This document shows, piece after piece, positions 16,694 to 25,700 of a stretch of 64,000 nucleotides of DNA. The stretch comes from an uncultured Alloprevotella sp. (lineage in GTDB: Bacteria > Bacteroidota > Bacteroidia > Bacteroidales > Bacteroidaceae): assembly GCA_944322095.1 (NCBI GenBank), contig CALUNU010000003.1:62001-126000 (forward strand), given 5' to 3'. How positions within the stretch are numbered: position 1 is the first letter of the stretch; every line of letters begins with the position of its first letter. The notes beneath the pieces were generated by a model that saw only the letters and a program-made list of their open reading frames with translations, had not been told where the DNA came from and did not search any database. Position numbers and translations under genes: made by a program.

Positions 16694-17048
16694 GTGCGCT
16701 TTCCCATGGCCCAATTCTTCGCTGTTTCCGCACGACTTTACAGCGCGTACGTTCTAACGTTGCTCACGAGGTTAAAATTTGTATAAGCGAAAGAGTGGGT
16801 AGGACTGCTCTGCTCCATTTAGTTTTATGCAAGACGTTTAAAATAAGCCCATAGCGTAACGTCTTTGCATCTGCCCGTTTCTACGTTTCGTCGGAAAGTT
16901 CCAAAAAATAATGACAACAAACGGCGGCTCTTTCAGAGAAAATGGCGCCGGGCTCCGGGCCCGCAGGTGGAAAAAGGGAGGGGATATGGGTGCCCGGCCG
17001 GCGGCAGATTGCGGGGTGCGACGGGCGAAGGGGCAGGCAAAAACAAAG
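16694..17048. other. Gene-free stretch with one inverted repeat
   Basis: No convincing coding frame. The only structure seen is an imperfect 12-bp inverted repeat, ATGCAAGACGTT at 16827-16838 with AACGTCTTTGCAT at 16858-16870 (one bulged base). Small frames at 16911-17249 have skewed, arginine-rich translations without family resemblance and run antisense into purT; I do not call them. Confidence 0.5.
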
Positions 17049-17117
17049 CGTGCGGAATACTCAAAAGAGTGGCCCCGGCAGACGGGAACCGGGCTCTTGA
17101 TGAGCATTCCGCACGCA
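17049..17117 (-). terminator. Branched hairpin structure and terminator downstream of purT
   Basis: On the minus strand an 11-bp closing stem (GCGTGCGGAAT at 17117-17107 with ATTCCGCACGC at 17059-17049) encloses three small hairpins placed side by side: GCTC/GAGC, GCCCGG/CCGGGC with one bulge, and ACTC-TTTT-GAGT. A T-rich run (TTTGTTTTTG) follows at 17048-17040. It lies 26 bp after the purT stop and probably ends the purT transcript, but it is more elaborate than a simple terminator. Confidence 0.6.
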
Positions 17118-17142
17118 AAAGTTGCGGCCGGTGGCGGGTGGA

Positions 17143-18306
17143 TTAGTACACCTCGACGTACGAAGCCAGCCGTTTGGCTTTGTCGCGCAGGGCGTCGAGG
17201 TCGGCCCCCACGGGACCGTTGCACACCACCACGCCCATGCGGCGGTTGACGCGCGTCGTGGGTTTACCGAAGATGCGTATGTCGGCGTCCTCCTCGCACG
17301 TGCGCTCGATGCCGCGGTAGCGCGGGGCGTCGGACGAGGCGATGGGCGAAAGTATCACCGCGCTGGCGCCGCAACGCAGCTGCTTGATGCAGGGGATGGG
17401 CAGCCCCAGCATGGCCCGCAGGTGGAGCTCAAACTCGTTGAAGTTTTGCGTCCCGGCCAGCGTCACCATGCCCGTATCGTGTGGGCGGGGCGAGAGTTCG
17501 GAGAAGTAGACACCGTTTTCGTGGCTCAGGAAAAACTCGACGCCCCAGATGCCGGCGCCCGTCAGCGCGCGCGTCACTTTTTCGGCCATGTCCTGCGCGG
17601 CAGCCAGGTGTTCGGGCGCGATGTGGGCCGGCTGGAAGCTTTCGCGGTAGTCGCCTCCCTTCTGCACGTGGCCGATGGGCGGGCAGAACAGCGTGGGGCC
17701 GTTTTTCTGCGTGACGGTGAGCAGCGTTATCTCGCTGTCGAAGCGGACGAACTCCTCAACGATGAGCTCGTGTATGTCGCCGCGGCTCCCGTTGTTGCCA
17801 TATTCCCATGCGTGGGCCAGGTCGGCCTCGCTTTTCACGAGCGACTGCCCTTTTCCCGACGACGACATCAGCGGTTTCACCACGCAGGGGTAGCCCACCT
17901 TTGCGGCAGCCTCTTTCAGCTCCTCGAAAGTCTTGGCGTAGAAGTAGTTGGCCGTTTTCAGCCCCAGCTCTTTGGCCGCCAGGTCGCGGATGGCCTTGCG
18001 GTTCATCGTAAAGTTGACCGCCCGGGCCGAGGGGGTCACCTGTATGCCGCGCTTTTCGTAGTCGTACAGGCGTTCTGTGCGGATGGCCTCGATTTCGGGA
18101 ACGATCAGGTCGGGGTGATGCTTTTCGACGGTGCGGTCGAGCGCTTCGCCGTCGAGCATGGAGAAAATTTCGCATTCGTCTGCCACTTGCATGGCGGGAG
18201 CTCCTGCGTAAGCGTCGCAGGCCACGACGTACAGCCCGAGACGTTTGGCAGCGATGGCGAACTCTTTGCCCAGTTCGCCGGAGCCTAACAACAATATTTT
18301 TTTCAT
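17143..18306 (-). CDS. purT: Formate-dependent phosphoribosylglycinamide formyltransferase (GAR transformylase 2)
   Basis: 387 residues, close to the 392 of the E. coli enzyme. It uses ATP and formate to formylate GAR in purine biosynthesis, and belongs to the ATP-grasp superfamily. Motifs: [20 protein letters not shown] at the N terminus, [34 protein letters not shown] (ATP-grasp loop), [12 protein letters not shown] and [15 protein letters not shown] start at the ATG at 18306, which opens the conserved [13 protein letters not shown]; an extension of 28 codons upstream is out of keeping with the family. A consensus -7 box lies 137 bp upstream, giving an unusually long leader. A branched terminator follows. 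Confidence 0.96.
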   Translation of the reverse strand: MKKILLLGSGELGKEFAIAAKRLGLYVVACDAYAGAPAMQVADECEIFSMLDGEALDRTVEKHHPDLIVPEIEAIRTERLYDYEKRGIQVTPSARAVNFTMNRKAIRDLAAKELGLKTANYFYAKTFEELKEAAAKVGYPCVVKPLMSSSGKGQSLVKSEADLAHAWEYGNNGSRGDIHELIVEEFVRFDSEITLLTVTQKNGPTLFCPPIGHVQKGGDYRESFQPAHIAPEHLAAAQDMAEKVTRALTGAGIWGVEFFLSHENGVYFSELSPRPHDTGMVTLAGTQNFNEFELHLRAMLGLPIPCIKQLRCGASAVILSPIASSDAPRYRGIERTCEEDADIRIFGKPTTRVNRRMGVVVCNGPVGADLDALRDKAKRLASYVEVY

Positions 18307-18442
18307 ATATCTTGGTAGATAAGGGATGACAAATTCTGAAAAACACAGCTCCCCGACATGTCGTGCCGTTGGGTTGCGGGCGGCCGGCATGTCAGGGATG
18401 GAACCTTGGGATGCAGGTTTTTCGGCCCGTAGGTGGCCGATG

Positions 18443-18450
18443 CAAAGATA
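18443..18450 (-). promoter_or_regulatory. -7 box upstream of purT
   Basis: TATCTTTG on the minus strand (18450-18443), a perfect TAnnTTTG, 137 bp before the purT ATG. No TTG is found at the usual distance upstream. Confidence 0.5.
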
Positions 18451-18503
18451 CGTTTTTTTATTTTGTCCCGTCGGGGCGGCTGTGTCTCTTTTCAGCCGGC
18501 GGG

Positions 18504-18671
18504 TCAGCAGGGCAGGGCGTTGCTCAGTTGGGGCACGGCTGCTTGTGCGTTGGGGTAGCCAATGGCCGTTTGGCGCGGAGCCGGCCGGTAGGCCCTGGCG
18601 AAAGCGCGCAGGAGTTTCAGCGTTTCTTCCCGCGGCGAGGGGGCTTCGTGTGTAATGTTGTCCATAGGCAT
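18504..18671 (-). CDS. Small conserved-looking protein downstream of the ECF sigma factor
   Basis: 55 codons from the ATG at 18671 (53 from the ATG at 18665). The product has an acidic/polar start ([15 protein letters not shown]), then a basic amphipathic helix ([14 protein letters not shown]) and a proline/alanine-rich tail. From memory, small proteins of this layout are often found beside this type of sigma factor in Bacteroidales; I cannot check this here. It lies about 200 bp behind the sigma gene on the same strand, after a strong terminator, with no clear promoter of its own. Possible roles are a partner or regulator of the sigma factor; function unknown. Confidence 0.5.
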   Translation of the reverse strand: MPMDNITHEAPSPREETLKLLRAFARAYRPAPRQTAIGYPNAQAAVPQLSNALPC

Positions 18672-18777
18672 TCGTTTTTGTGCGGTTTCTATTATTAGGA
18701 ACGCAGGTGCACGGTTTTTAGTGTGCTCGTGCCGAAACTTTTTCTTTTTCTGCACTTTCCGCCCCTCGGCGGGGCGT

Positions 18778-18823
18778 AAAAAACCATGTGCCTCCCCGTC
18801 CGGTGGGGCGGGGAGGCACATGG
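18778..18823 (-). terminator. Rho-independent terminator after the sigma factor gene
   Basis: A 14-bp stem (CCATGTGCCTCCCC at 18823-18810 pairing with GGGGAGGCACATGG at 18797-18784, minus strand) followed by TTTTTT (18783-18778). It lies 46 bp after the sigma stop. Confidence 0.85.
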
Positions 18824-18868
18824 GGCCGAGGCTGCGTTGGCGGGCGTTCCGCCGTAGGCCGCGGGGCG

Positions 18869-19462
18869 TCAGAGCATCGTGAGCGACAGGTTGTGCTCGC
18901 TGGCCATGCGCCTCATGTTGAGGATGGCATAGCGCATGCGCCCCAGCGCGGTGTTGATGCTCACGCCCGTTGTTTCGGAGATTTCCTTGAAACTCAGGTT
19001 CTGGTAGTAGCGCATAAAGACCACTTCGCGCTGGGCTGCCGGCAAATGGTCCATCAGGCGGCGTACGTCTTTCAGCGTCTGCTCGTTCACCAGCTCCATT
19101 TCCAGCGAGCGGTCGGTCAGGTCGCTGCTTTCGAAAAGTTCCGTATCGCTCTCGTCGTTCGATATGGTGTTTTCGTTGCGCTCCGTGCGAAACTGGTCGA
19201 TAATCAGGTTGTGGGCGATGCGCGTCAGCCAGGCCCCAAATTTTCCGTTGGCGGCATAGCGCTTTTCTTGCAGCGTGATGATGGCTTTCATAAACGTCTC
19301 CTGAAAGAGATCGTCGGCCACATCAGCATTCCTGACGATAAAATATATATAGGAGTAGAGCCTGTCTTTATGGCGTTCCAGCAAAGCGTCAAAAGCTTCG
19401 TCACTTCCCGAAACGTACAGCGCCACCAACCGGTCGTCGGAGCACTTGTTGAGATTTTCCAT
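18869..19462 (-). CDS. RNA polymerase ECF sigma factor, sigma-70 family
   Basis: 197 residues with only regions 2 and 4, as in ECF (group IV) sigma factors. Region 2 (about 20-90) contains DEAFDALLERHKDRLYSYI and VADDLFQETFMKAI; region 4 (about 135-190) contains LPAAQREVVFMRYYQNLSFKEI and the helix-turn-helix SINTALGRMRYAILNMRR. The N terminus (LNKCSDDRLVALY) is typical of a housekeeping-like ECF group in Bacteroidales, related to the stress sigma factor EcfO of Bacteroides fragilis. No anti-sigma membrane protein is encoded next to it; a small 55-codon gene follows on the same strand. It has a full-consensus promoter of the primary sigma type. Confidence 0.93.
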   Translation of the reverse strand: MENLNKCSDDRLVALYVSGSDEAFDALLERHKDRLYSYIYFIVRNADVADDLFQETFMKAIITLQEKRYAANGKFGAWLTRIAHNLIIDQFRTERNENTISNDESDTELFESSDLTDRSLEMELVNEQTLKDVRRLMDHLPAAQREVVFMRYYQNLSFKEISETTGVSINTALGRMRYAILNMRRMASEHNLSLTML

Positions 19463-19535
19463 GATTACTCAGTTTTTAGTTCGTAGAGTAATGATGTTTC
19501 GATAGGCTGCTTTGTTTTAATATGTGAACTGCTGA

Positions 19536-19567
19536 CAAAGTTATAAAATGGAATTAGAACAACCAAA
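19536..19567 (-). promoter_or_regulatory. Promoter of the ECF sigma factor gene
   Basis: On the minus strand TTTG (19567-19564), 20-bp spacer, TAACTTTG (19543-19536): full consensus, leaving a leader of about 70 bases before the ATG at 19462. Confidence 0.75.
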
Positions 19568-20334
19568 CTTCTCCCGCTTTTTTTGCCCCGGAGGCGCTCG
19601 CTGAGGGGCCGGCATGGCGTGGGCGCGCCGGCCGTTGCGGGGCTGCGGCGGCGTGCCCAAGCGGCTTTCTTGCTCCGTCGTCGCTGTGCTTTCGGGCCCG
19701 TGGCTGCTGTTGGCCGTGCGGCGGCGCCGGGGTGGCTTTCCGCCCGTTCGTCGTGCCCTTGCCTCGTGGTTTCGTTGTTCTGTTTTTCGGTTGCGCCGCA
19801 TTCGTAATCGCTGAGAGCGCGATGTTTCTGCTGTTTCGCCCCGTTGTACGGTTTTACTCCCCTGTGCGTCGTTATAGGGTTTGAATGGGTTGATATACAG
19901 AGCGGTAGAAGCAATATTTTCGCGTTTTGCAGGCAAAAATGCAGGCCTTGGAGCGAAAAATCCATGGGATGTTGTCGGAGATCCATGGGATGTTGTGCCA
20001 GATGTAAGGCTTGTTTCGACCAAGGCATCGCATCGCTGTTCGACGCGCGGCGAGGTTCTGGAAAGAGCGTTTGGCGCTTTTTGCATGAAAAGGGTTCCCG
20101 CGTCCGCTGCGGGCTGAATAGATGTGAAAGCGGCGGACGTCGTTTTCGGGGTTGGCCGTCGGGCGGACGCATTTTCCCCGCGTTTTTTCTCTCTTTCACC
20201 GGTGGCGGCGATTGGTCGATATGTCGGTTTCCTGTCCGCTCTTCTCCCTGCGCCTGCATGGGCCGGGGCGGCGGGGCGGGTGGGCGCCCGCAGCTTTCGG
20301 CGCCTTGCCTTCGGAAGAAAAGAGGCCGATTATT
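19568..20334. other. Gene-free region of about 770 bp with a short tandem repeat
   Basis: No frame here has a recognisable family, promoter or plausible composition; overlapping long open frames on both strands are what GC-rich DNA gives by chance. The one ordered feature is a 16-bp sequence, ATCCATGGGATGTTGT, present twice without change at 19960-19975 and 19981-19996. Confidence 0.5.
19960..19996. repeat. Two direct copies of a 16-bp repeat, period 21 bp
   Basis: ATCCATGGGATGTTGT occurs at 19960-19975 and 19981-19996 with five bases (CGGAG) between. Identical 16 of 16. Confidence 0.85.
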
Positions 20335-20367
20335 TTTGGAAAAGCGCGCATCTTTTTATTAAATTTG
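20335..20367 (+). promoter_or_regulatory. Promoter of the radical SAM / chorismatase-like gene pair
   Basis: TTTG (20335-20338), 21-bp spacer, TAAATTTG (20360-20367); the ATG follows 24 bp downstream at 20392. Confidence 0.7.
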
Positions 20368-20391
20368 CCTCGGTAAATTCCGACGTTCCAC

Positions 20392-21354
20392 ATGCCGACG
20401 CCCGCCTCCTATTGCGATTACGCTTCGTTTCTTGCCCGTCATTTTACAGGCAAGGTGCAGAAGCTTTCTGTCGACGCAGGCTTCACATGCCCCAACCGCG
20501 ACGGCCATGTGGGGCGGGGCGGCTGTGCCTATTGCAACAACCGTTCGTTTCGCCCCGACTATTGCCGGGAGTTGCCCTCGGTGACTGAACAGCTCGAAGC
20601 GGGCAAGCGCTTCTTTTCGCGCAAATATCCCCACATGCGCTACCTGGCCTATTTCCAGGCATACACCAACACTTACGCCGAGCTCCCGCGCCTGCGCCGG
20701 CTCTACGAGGAGGCTTTGGCCGTGCCCGGCGTGGTGGGGCTTGTCGTGTCGACGCGGCCCGACTGCGTGCCCGACGAGGTGCTCGACTATGTGGCCCGTT
20801 TGTCGCGCCGCACCTTTGTGCTGATGGAGTATGGCATCGAGTCGGTCGACGATGCGACGCTGCGCCGCGTCTGCCGCGGGCACGATTTCGCCTGTGCGGC
20901 CGATGCCGTGCGGCGTACGGCGCAGCGCGGCGTCCTTGTGGGCGGGCATGTCATCCTCGGCCTGCCCGGCGAGGGGCGCGAGGCCATCCTCCGCCAGGCC
21001 GACGTCCTGTCGGAGCTGCCGCTCGACGTTTTGAAACTGCACCAGTTGCAGATTGTGCGCGGCACGCTCATGGCGCGTTGGTATGCGGAGCGTCCGGCCG
21101 ACTTCCACCTGTTTGCGCCCGAAGAATACGCCGAACTGGTGGTCGACTACCTCGAACGCCTGCGACCCGACATCGCCGTCGAGCGCTTCACGTCGCAGTC
21201 GCCGGCCGACTTGCTCATAGCCCCCGACTGGGGGTGGAAAAACCATCGCTTTGCCGAGCTCGTCATGCGCCGCCTGCGCGAGCGCTACACGTGGCAGGGG
21301 CGCTGCTGGCACCCGGCTGCGGCTGAGGCTGCCGGGCCCGGCGAAGAACAGTAA
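20392..21354 (+). CDS. TIGR01212 family (YhcC-type) radical SAM protein
   Basis: 320 residues. The [4Fe-4S] cluster cysteines are Cys33, Cys45 and Cys48 (CPNRDGHVGRGGCAYC), with the long C-x11-C-x2-C spacing of the YhcC/TIGR01212 family rather than the usual CxxxCxxC. Other family features are KYPHMRYLAYFQAYTNTYA, LVVSTRPDC, LMEYGIESVDDATLR, GGHVILGLPGEGRE and LKLHQLQIVRGT. The biochemical role of this family is not established; it is related to the oxygen-independent coproporphyrinogen oxidase/Elp3 branch of radical SAM enzymes. Cytoplasmic. It has its own promoter, and the next gene starts 29 bp after its stop. Confidence 0.93.
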   Translation: MPTPASYCDYASFLARHFTGKVQKLSVDAGFTCPNRDGHVGRGGCAYCNNRSFRPDYCRELPSVTEQLEAGKRFFSRKYPHMRYLAYFQAYTNTYAELPRLRRLYEEALAVPGVVGLVVSTRPDCVPDEVLDYVARLSRRTFVLMEYGIESVDDATLRRVCRGHDFACAADAVRRTAQRGVLVGGHVILGLPGEGREAILRQADVLSELPLDVLKLHQLQIVRGTLMARWYAERPADFHLFAPEEYAELVVDYLERLRPDIAVERFTSQSPADLLIAPDWGWKNHRFAELVMRRLRERYTWQGRCWHPAAAEAAGPGEEQ

Positions 21355-21383
21355 CTTACGAAATCAAGATATTCAGATACGTT

Positions 21384-22475
21384 ATGAACGTACCTTTCGT
21401 CTTTCAAATTATGGAGCCCGTGGAGCGGACGTCGTTCGTTGCCCAGCTGGACGAACTGGCGGCCCGCGTTGACGCGTGGCTGCACCCCGTCGGCGGGCAG
21501 CAGCTCCGCCTGGTGCAGGCCCGCGTCTACCTGAGCGATATTGCCAACTGGATGCCCGCACTGACGGCCCACCCGCTCTACGCCGCCTGTCTGTCGCAAG
21601 CCGCGGTATCGGTCGTCGGTCAGCCGCCGTTGGGCGGTGCCAAGGTGGCCTTGCAGCTCTGTGCGCTGCCTGCCGCCTCTTCTGCCGCCCGTCGCGAGGG
21701 CGATGTCTTCGTCTTCGAATTGGGCAACGTCACGTTCCTCTGGCAGTCGGTGCGTTTTTCGGCCGCCGACGTGGCGGGCCTTGACGCTGCTGCCCAGACG
21801 CGTCTGGCTTTCAGCCGCCATGTGCAGGTCCTGGCACGTCGTGGGTGGACGCTGGCCGGTCAATGCCTGCGCACGTGGCTCTATGTGCGCGACATCGACC
21901 GCAACTACGCCGGCGTCGTTGCAGGCCGCAACGCGGTGTTTGCCGAAGAGGGCCTGACGCGCGCCACCCATTTCATAGCCTCGACGGGCATCGGGGGCGA
22001 AACCGACGAAGCGGCCGCCGTCGTGGCCGTCGACTTCCTTTCGGCAGCCGGGCCCGGCCTTGGGCCGGTGACCTATTTGCAGGCCCCCGATTATCTCAAC
22101 CCCACGTACGAATATGGTGTGGCTTTCGAACGGGCCACGGCCGTCGGTTTCGATTGGGGCTGCATGATCCTGCTGTCCGGTACGGCCAGCATCGACAAAA
22201 CGGGCGCGTGCGTTCATCGGGGCGACGTGCTGACGCAGACGGGCCGCCTCCTGCTCAATATGGAGAAGCTGCTCGAAGCGGGCGGAGCCTCGCTTTCCGA
22301 TTTACTATATATAGTAGTTTATCTCCGCGACGTTTCCGACACCGCAGCCGTGGCTCGCTACATGTCGCTCCGCTTCCCCCGTTTGCCCGTGCTCATCACC
22401 GAGGGCCGGGTGTGCCGCCCCGAGTGGCTGGTCGAGATGGAGGGCGTGGCCGCCGTGCCCGTTCCCGCCGGCTGA
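21384..22475 (+). CDS. Chorismatase-like (FkbO/Hyg5/XanB2 type) RidA-fold protein
   Basis: 363 residues, the length of chorismatases, with two RidA/YjgF-like halves. The C-terminal half keeps the pattern of that family: MILLSGTASIDKTGACVHRGDVLTQ, then LLLNMEKLLEAGGASLSDLLYIVVYLRD, and CRPEWLVEMEG at 344-354, where a glutamate of the VExE type is the catalytic acid in FkbO and Hyg5. The N-terminal half has LVQARVYLSDIANW and QPPLGGAKVALQL. Chorismatases split chorismate into pyruvate and a dihydroxycyclohexadiene or 3-hydroxybenzoate. No signal peptide. It follows the radical SAM gene by 29 bp. The family call is from pattern recognition; plain Rid-type deaminase function is the alternative. 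Confidence 0.7.
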   Translation: MNVPFVFQIMEPVERTSFVAQLDELAARVDAWLHPVGGQQLRLVQARVYLSDIANWMPALTAHPLYAACLSQAAVSVVGQPPLGGAKVALQLCALPAASSAARREGDVFVFELGNVTFLWQSVRFSAADVAGLDAAAQTRLAFSRHVQVLARRGWTLAGQCLRTWLYVRDIDRNYAGVVAGRNAVFAEEGLTRATHFIASTGIGGETDEAAAVVAVDFLSAAGPGLGPVTYLQAPDYLNPTYEYGVAFERATAVGFDWGCMILLSGTASIDKTGACVHRGDVLTQTGRLLLNMEKLLEAGGASLSDLLYIVVYLRDVSDTAAVARYMSLRFPRLPVLITEGRVCRPEWLVEMEGVAAVPVPAG

Positions 22476-22620
22476 CGCCACTTCGCCCGGCGCCCTCTCT
22501 CGCGAGCGAAAGGGCCGCCCTTCCTTCCGTTTTAACACATGCAGGAAACTTTAAGGCTTCGGCTGTACTTTCGATTTTAACACTTCGAATAATGGCTCGG
22601 TTAAAAAATATTATCGCAAA

Positions 22621-22672
22621 TAAGTTTGCTCGGAGGGGCATCAATGCGGGAAATAAAATTCTATTAATTTTG
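22621..22672 (+). promoter_or_regulatory. Candidate -7 boxes before the FAS1-SusCD operon
   Basis: TAAGTTTG (22621-22628) and TAATTTTG (22665-22672) both match TAnnTTTG and sit in an AT-rich stretch 83-133 bp before the first ATG (22755). Neither has a clear TTG at the right distance, so expression may depend on another sigma factor or an activator. Confidence 0.45.
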
Positions 22673-22754
22673 CTGCATTCTACAGGAGTGTGGATATGCG
22701 AAGAAACCATGAAGAAATCAATAAAAATAGATAAATGAATAAATCAAGGTGCAT

Positions 22755-25700
22755 ATGAAAAACCGTTTCAGCAGAATGGGTAATGCATTGCTTGGAGCGA
22801 TGTGTTTACTTACGACTTGCGGACTTTCGTATTCCTGTTCGGACGACTACGATTTGGACGATACCAACCCGAGTTTCTTGGGTGGAAGTATCTACGATGA
22901 GCTGAAGTCGAGAGGAAACTTCGAAACGACCATCAAGTTGATCGACGATTTGGACTACGCCGACGTTATGTCGAAAACTGGTAGCAAGACTTTGTTCGTG
23001 GCCAACGACGATGCCTACGCAAACTTCTTCCAGACGACGACTTGGACGGACGGTCAGGGACAACCCGTCAGAAGCTACAATCAGCTTTCGACCAATCAGA
23101 AGCGTTTGTTGCTGTTCAACTCCATGTTGAACAATGCTTATGTAATGGAGATGATGGCCAACACTTCGGGTGGTGGTACCAACGAATGTCTCCGTCAGGT
23201 GACGCAGGCAGCTGCCACCGACTCCGTCGGCTACTGGCGCTGGGATCAGTTGCCCGTCAACGAGTATGTGGCCACCGAGGGCGAGGATGACTACCCCGAC
23301 TTCTGGGCCAGCTATCGTCAGCAGTCGCGCGGTGGTATCTATATGGCGCTCGACGCTACGCAGCCCATGCTCACTCACTTCCTCGAAGGTCAGATGCGCA
23401 GTAAGAATATTTCCAATGACGACATCGCCTTCATTTTGGGACTCCCCGAAGGGTCTTGGGGTAACGAGAACCGCAGCTATATTTATAATGCGCAGGTGAC
23501 CGAGCAGGATGTCACCTGCTTGAACGGCTATTTCCACGTGCTCGACCGTGTGCTGCAAACGCCTACCAATATGGCCGAAGTCATCCGTACGAATGGCAAG
23601 ACGAAGCATTTCAGCCGCATGCTCGACCGTTTCAGTGCACCTTTCTATAATGCCAACCTGACGCAGCAGTATCAGGCGCTTCACCCCTCCATGTCGTTGA
23701 ACGACTCCGTGTTCGAGAAGCGTTATTTTGCTGTGCGTTCGCAGGGCGGGAACCAGCTCTCCACGACGCCCGATGGCGAAGCGATGCCTGGCGCTTATCC
23801 TTACCTGGCTTTCGACCCGGGGTGGAACGAGTATTCCGCCAGCAGCACCGAGGCCAAAGAGGTGGATATGGGTGTCATCTTTGCGCCCAGTGATGCTGCC
23901 ATCGAGCAGTACTTCCTTCAGGGTAGTGGCGTCGCACTGCTGAACCGTTATGCCAAGGAGTTGCCTGTGACGCTCCAGAATTTGGATTACAATCTGGATC
24001 AGTTGCCTTTGAACATCGTTCGTTCGCTCGTCAACAACTTGATGAAGTCCTCGTTCAACGAGTCGGTGCCCAGCAAGTACCTCACCATCATGAACGATGC
24101 CCGCGACCAGATGTTCCCCGCAACGAGCTATCCCAGCGTCAGCGACTTTAAGACCAAGCTGGTCGACACCTGCCTGCTGGCCAACAATGGCTTGGTTTAC
24201 GTAATCAACGAGGTGGTTGCACCGGCCGACTATGCATCGGTCATCGCTCCCGTGCTCACTTCGCAGAATGCACAGGTAATGCGTGCCGTCATCACGGCCG
24301 ACGACAACTATGTGAACGGTAGCCAATACAACCAGGCTCCGTTGCAGAAGTATTTCAGCACCTATTTGAAGTCCATGCAGTCGCACTTCTCTCTCTTCGT
24401 TCCGACGGACGATGGCTTGAGCACGTATGGTTATGTCAACCCGATGTCTTTGGCTTCAGGCATGGCAGGTCAGTACAACTATTTGCGCTTCTCGTTCAGC
24501 AACTTCACGGCCAGCGACAATCAGAAACGCTTGCCGATCGAAGCCTCGGCCTATTCATATAATATGGAGACCGGACCGTCGGAGTCTGATGTTCGTATTT
24601 GGAGAAACGAAAGCCGCGAAGCGATTACGAGTGGACGTGGCGATACGAAAGCTTCCTTGCTCGAAGAGATGGTGGATCAGCACATTGTCGTGCAGGAGGA
24701 TGCTGATGTCATCGGACAGAGCGAAAACGCACAGCGCTATTATCTCTCCCGTTCGGGTGCCCCCATCTATATTGCAAAGCCTTCGAATGCTACGAATGGA
24801 TTGGGCATGGAGGTCAAAGGTGGCTTCCAGCTGATGCTCGATGCTCAGAACTCGGCAGCTGCATACAGCTCGGTTGTTACCGAAGGTTACGACCAGACGG
24901 GCGGTAGCGAGGAGGCCTATGGAAATGGTATGACCTATTTCTTGAACCGCCCCATGCAGCCGACAATGAATACGGTGTTCGACGTAATGAGCGAAAACGA
25001 AGAATACTCGGACTTCTATAATCTTTGCCTTTGCGGAGGTACCACAACTGCTCCCTACGATGCAGACCTCTTGAATGCGTGCGGCTTCCGCCTCAACGAA
25101 GAGGGCAACTTGATGGATGATAGCGACTGGTATTACGAAAGAATGAAATATCAGATCTTCTTGACCCAAGGTATGATTAGCGGTTCGACCAGCAACAACT
25201 GCTACCCGCCCTCAGGAAGTGCAGTGGTTCGTTTCTTCAACAATTACAACTACACTGTTTACATCCCCACCAACGACGCCGTTCAGGCTGCCATCAACAA
25301 TGGCTTGCCCACCTGGGACGACATCACCAACTTCGTCAACAGCTGCGAACGCTATGAGGCAGGTGTAACGGATGACGAGGGTAACGATATGGAAGGTATC
25401 ATCATTGATGAGAATGAACGTGCCCAGGCTCAGGCCATGGTGACGGAACTCGTCAACTTCCTCAAATATCATTTCCAGGACCTCTCTGTCTTTGTCGATA
25501 ATGTAACGTCCGTAGGCGAAGACAACGGCTACGACAGCTATTCTACCTCGTGCATCGACAACGAGCTGGGTAGTTATCTGATGCTGCGTGTGCGCCAGAC
25601 GCCCGGCACGATGACCGTCTTGGATAACGCTGGCACTACGCACAACGTAACGTCGCTTTCCAACGTGGTTGCACGCGACATGAACTTCAATGCAAGCGTG

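Noticed and set aside
16911..17249. Plus-strand frame of 112 codons upstream of and antisense to purT
   Set aside because: Covers the branched terminator of purT and its 3' end; Arg/Gly-rich translation with no family resemblance.
19844..20362. 172-codon plus-strand frame with Cys-rich repeats in the gene-free region
   Set aside because: The repeats reflect the 16-bp DNA duplication; no promoter, no family, composition typical of chance frames in GC-rich DNA, and overlapping frames occur on the other strand.
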